Part shown: positions 52,262 through 52,597 of the stretch, one piece after another
Numbering within the stretch: the stretch's first letter is position 1
How the letters are laid out: every line of letters starts with the position of its first letter
From: an uncultured Prevotellaceae bacterium
GTDB taxonomy: Bacteria; Bacteroidota; Bacteroidia; Bacteroidales; Bacteroidaceae
Length of the DNA stretch: 52,597 nucleotides
Direction: 5' to 3'
NCBI GenBank assembly: GCA_900316575.1
Contig: ONDJ01000014.1
Location: 1 to 52,597, forward strand
The notes under the pieces: model-generated
Seen by the model: the letters and a program-made list of their open reading frames with translations, nothing else
Database searches by the model: none
Told to the model about the DNA's origin: nothing
Made by a program: the position numbers and the translations under genes

Positions 52262-52597
52262 ATGAAGAAATTTCTTTCTTTCGTAGCCTTTGCGCTGATG
52301 CTGGCTGCAACGTGTGTGTCGTTTACGGCCTGCGGCGGTGACGACGATGACGAAAAGGGCGACGACACGCCCAAGTTTCAAAACCAAACTATTACTGTTG
52401 ACGGTGTTTCGTTCAAGATGATAGCCGTTGAAGGCGGCACGTTCCAGATGGGCTCTCCCGAAAGTGACGCCGAGGCTGATGACGACGAGAAACCGCAGCA
52501 TGAAGTAACGCTGTCAAACTACTACATCGGCGAGACCGAAGTGACGCAGGAACTCTGGGAGACTGTGATGGGCAGTAACCCTTCTGAGTTCAAAGGA
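52262..52597 (+). CDS. SUMF1-fold lipoprotein, 5' part only (truncated by window end)
   Basis: The first 112 codons encode an SPII signal (MKKFLSFVAFALMLAATCVS..., lipobox FTAC) and an acidic linker (GGDDDDEKGDD). Then comes the start of a formylglycine-generating-enzyme-like domain (VEGGTFQMGSPESDAEADDD, YYIGETEVTQELWETVMGSNPSEF). The catalytic region lies outside the window, so activity cannot be judged. It resembles the SUMF1-like protein at 27354-28196. Confidence 0.85.
   Translation, partial: MKKFLSFVAFALMLAATCVSFTACGGDDDDEKGDDTPKFQNQTITVDGVSFKMIAVEGGTFQMGSPESDAEADDDEKPQHEVTLSNYYIGETEVTQELWETVMGSNPSEFKG

Noticed and set aside
1-52597. tRNA, rRNA or insertion sequences
   Set aside because: No cloverleaf with conserved T-loop text, rRNA segments, or transposase frames with terminal repeats were recognised by eye.

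Overview
The window looks like chromosomal DNA of a Bacteroidales bacterium, most likely Prevotellaceae. The evidence is many TAnnTTTG (-7) promoter boxes with little sign of Shine-Dalgarno sites, SPII lipoproteins throughout, a Bacteroides-type serine palmitoyltransferase, PCMD, calycin-like and SUMF1-like surface proteins, and three secreted proteins ending in a 'YDLQGRRV...GxYxxxGKxV' tag that resembles type IX secretion C-terminal domains. No tRNA, rRNA, CRISPR array, integrase or transposase was recognised. The species cannot be named from this alone.

Layout. Positions 1-4418 (minus strand) hold polysaccharide export genes: a Wza-like lipoprotein, a Wzc-like tyrosine kinase with a remarkable (YG)n tail, and a truncated AAA-ATPase-like gene. 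Positions 4891-9848 hold a serine palmitoyltransferase (minus) diverging from lipid kinase-nadE-Fur-family regulator (plus). An intergenic array of 21-bp phased palindromes and a strong hairpin follow. Positions 10179-17181 (minus) are a tripartite RND efflux operon (MFP, RND pump, outer-membrane factor) with an atypical LpxA-like acyltransferase last. Positions 17485-26494 (minus) hold a DUF4878-like lipoprotein, a 7TM-HD phosphohydrolase, TrpB2, a GH84 O-GlcNAcase, a cyclohexadienyl-dehydratase-like lipoprotein with an extra N-terminal domain, and a Bcr/CflA exporter. Positions 26605-32121 hold QueH (minus), a SUMF1-like protein (plus), a patatin/beta-barrel protein, an EEP-family nuclease/phosphatase and a lipoprotein (all minus).

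Positions 32520-44181 (plus) are an accessory surface region: a giant 2120-aa sialidase, a 55-aa peptide gene, a GC-rich repeat-filled gap, a PCMD lipoprotein translationally overlapping a beta-barrel protein, a calycin-like repeat protein, then nadA. An HAD hydrolase (minus) diverges from a 937-aa S-type sulfatase (plus). Next come an MNT/HEPN toxin-antitoxin-like pair whose HEPN gene is frameshifted, guaA, a frameshifted hexapeptide acetyltransferase, metY, and the start of another SUMF1-like lipoprotein at the window end.

How the genes fit together. Sialidase, O-GlcNAcase and sulfatase suggest foraging on sialylated, sulfated host glycans such as mucin. SPT and the lipid kinase suggest sphingolipid/lipid metabolism, and the Wza/Wzc pair suggests capsule or exopolysaccharide export. 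The clearest unexplained structures are a four-copy family of long intergenic palindromes at gene ends, the 21-bp palindrome array, and the fused dehydratase lipoprotein. All functions are read from motifs and remembered family features; no search was run.
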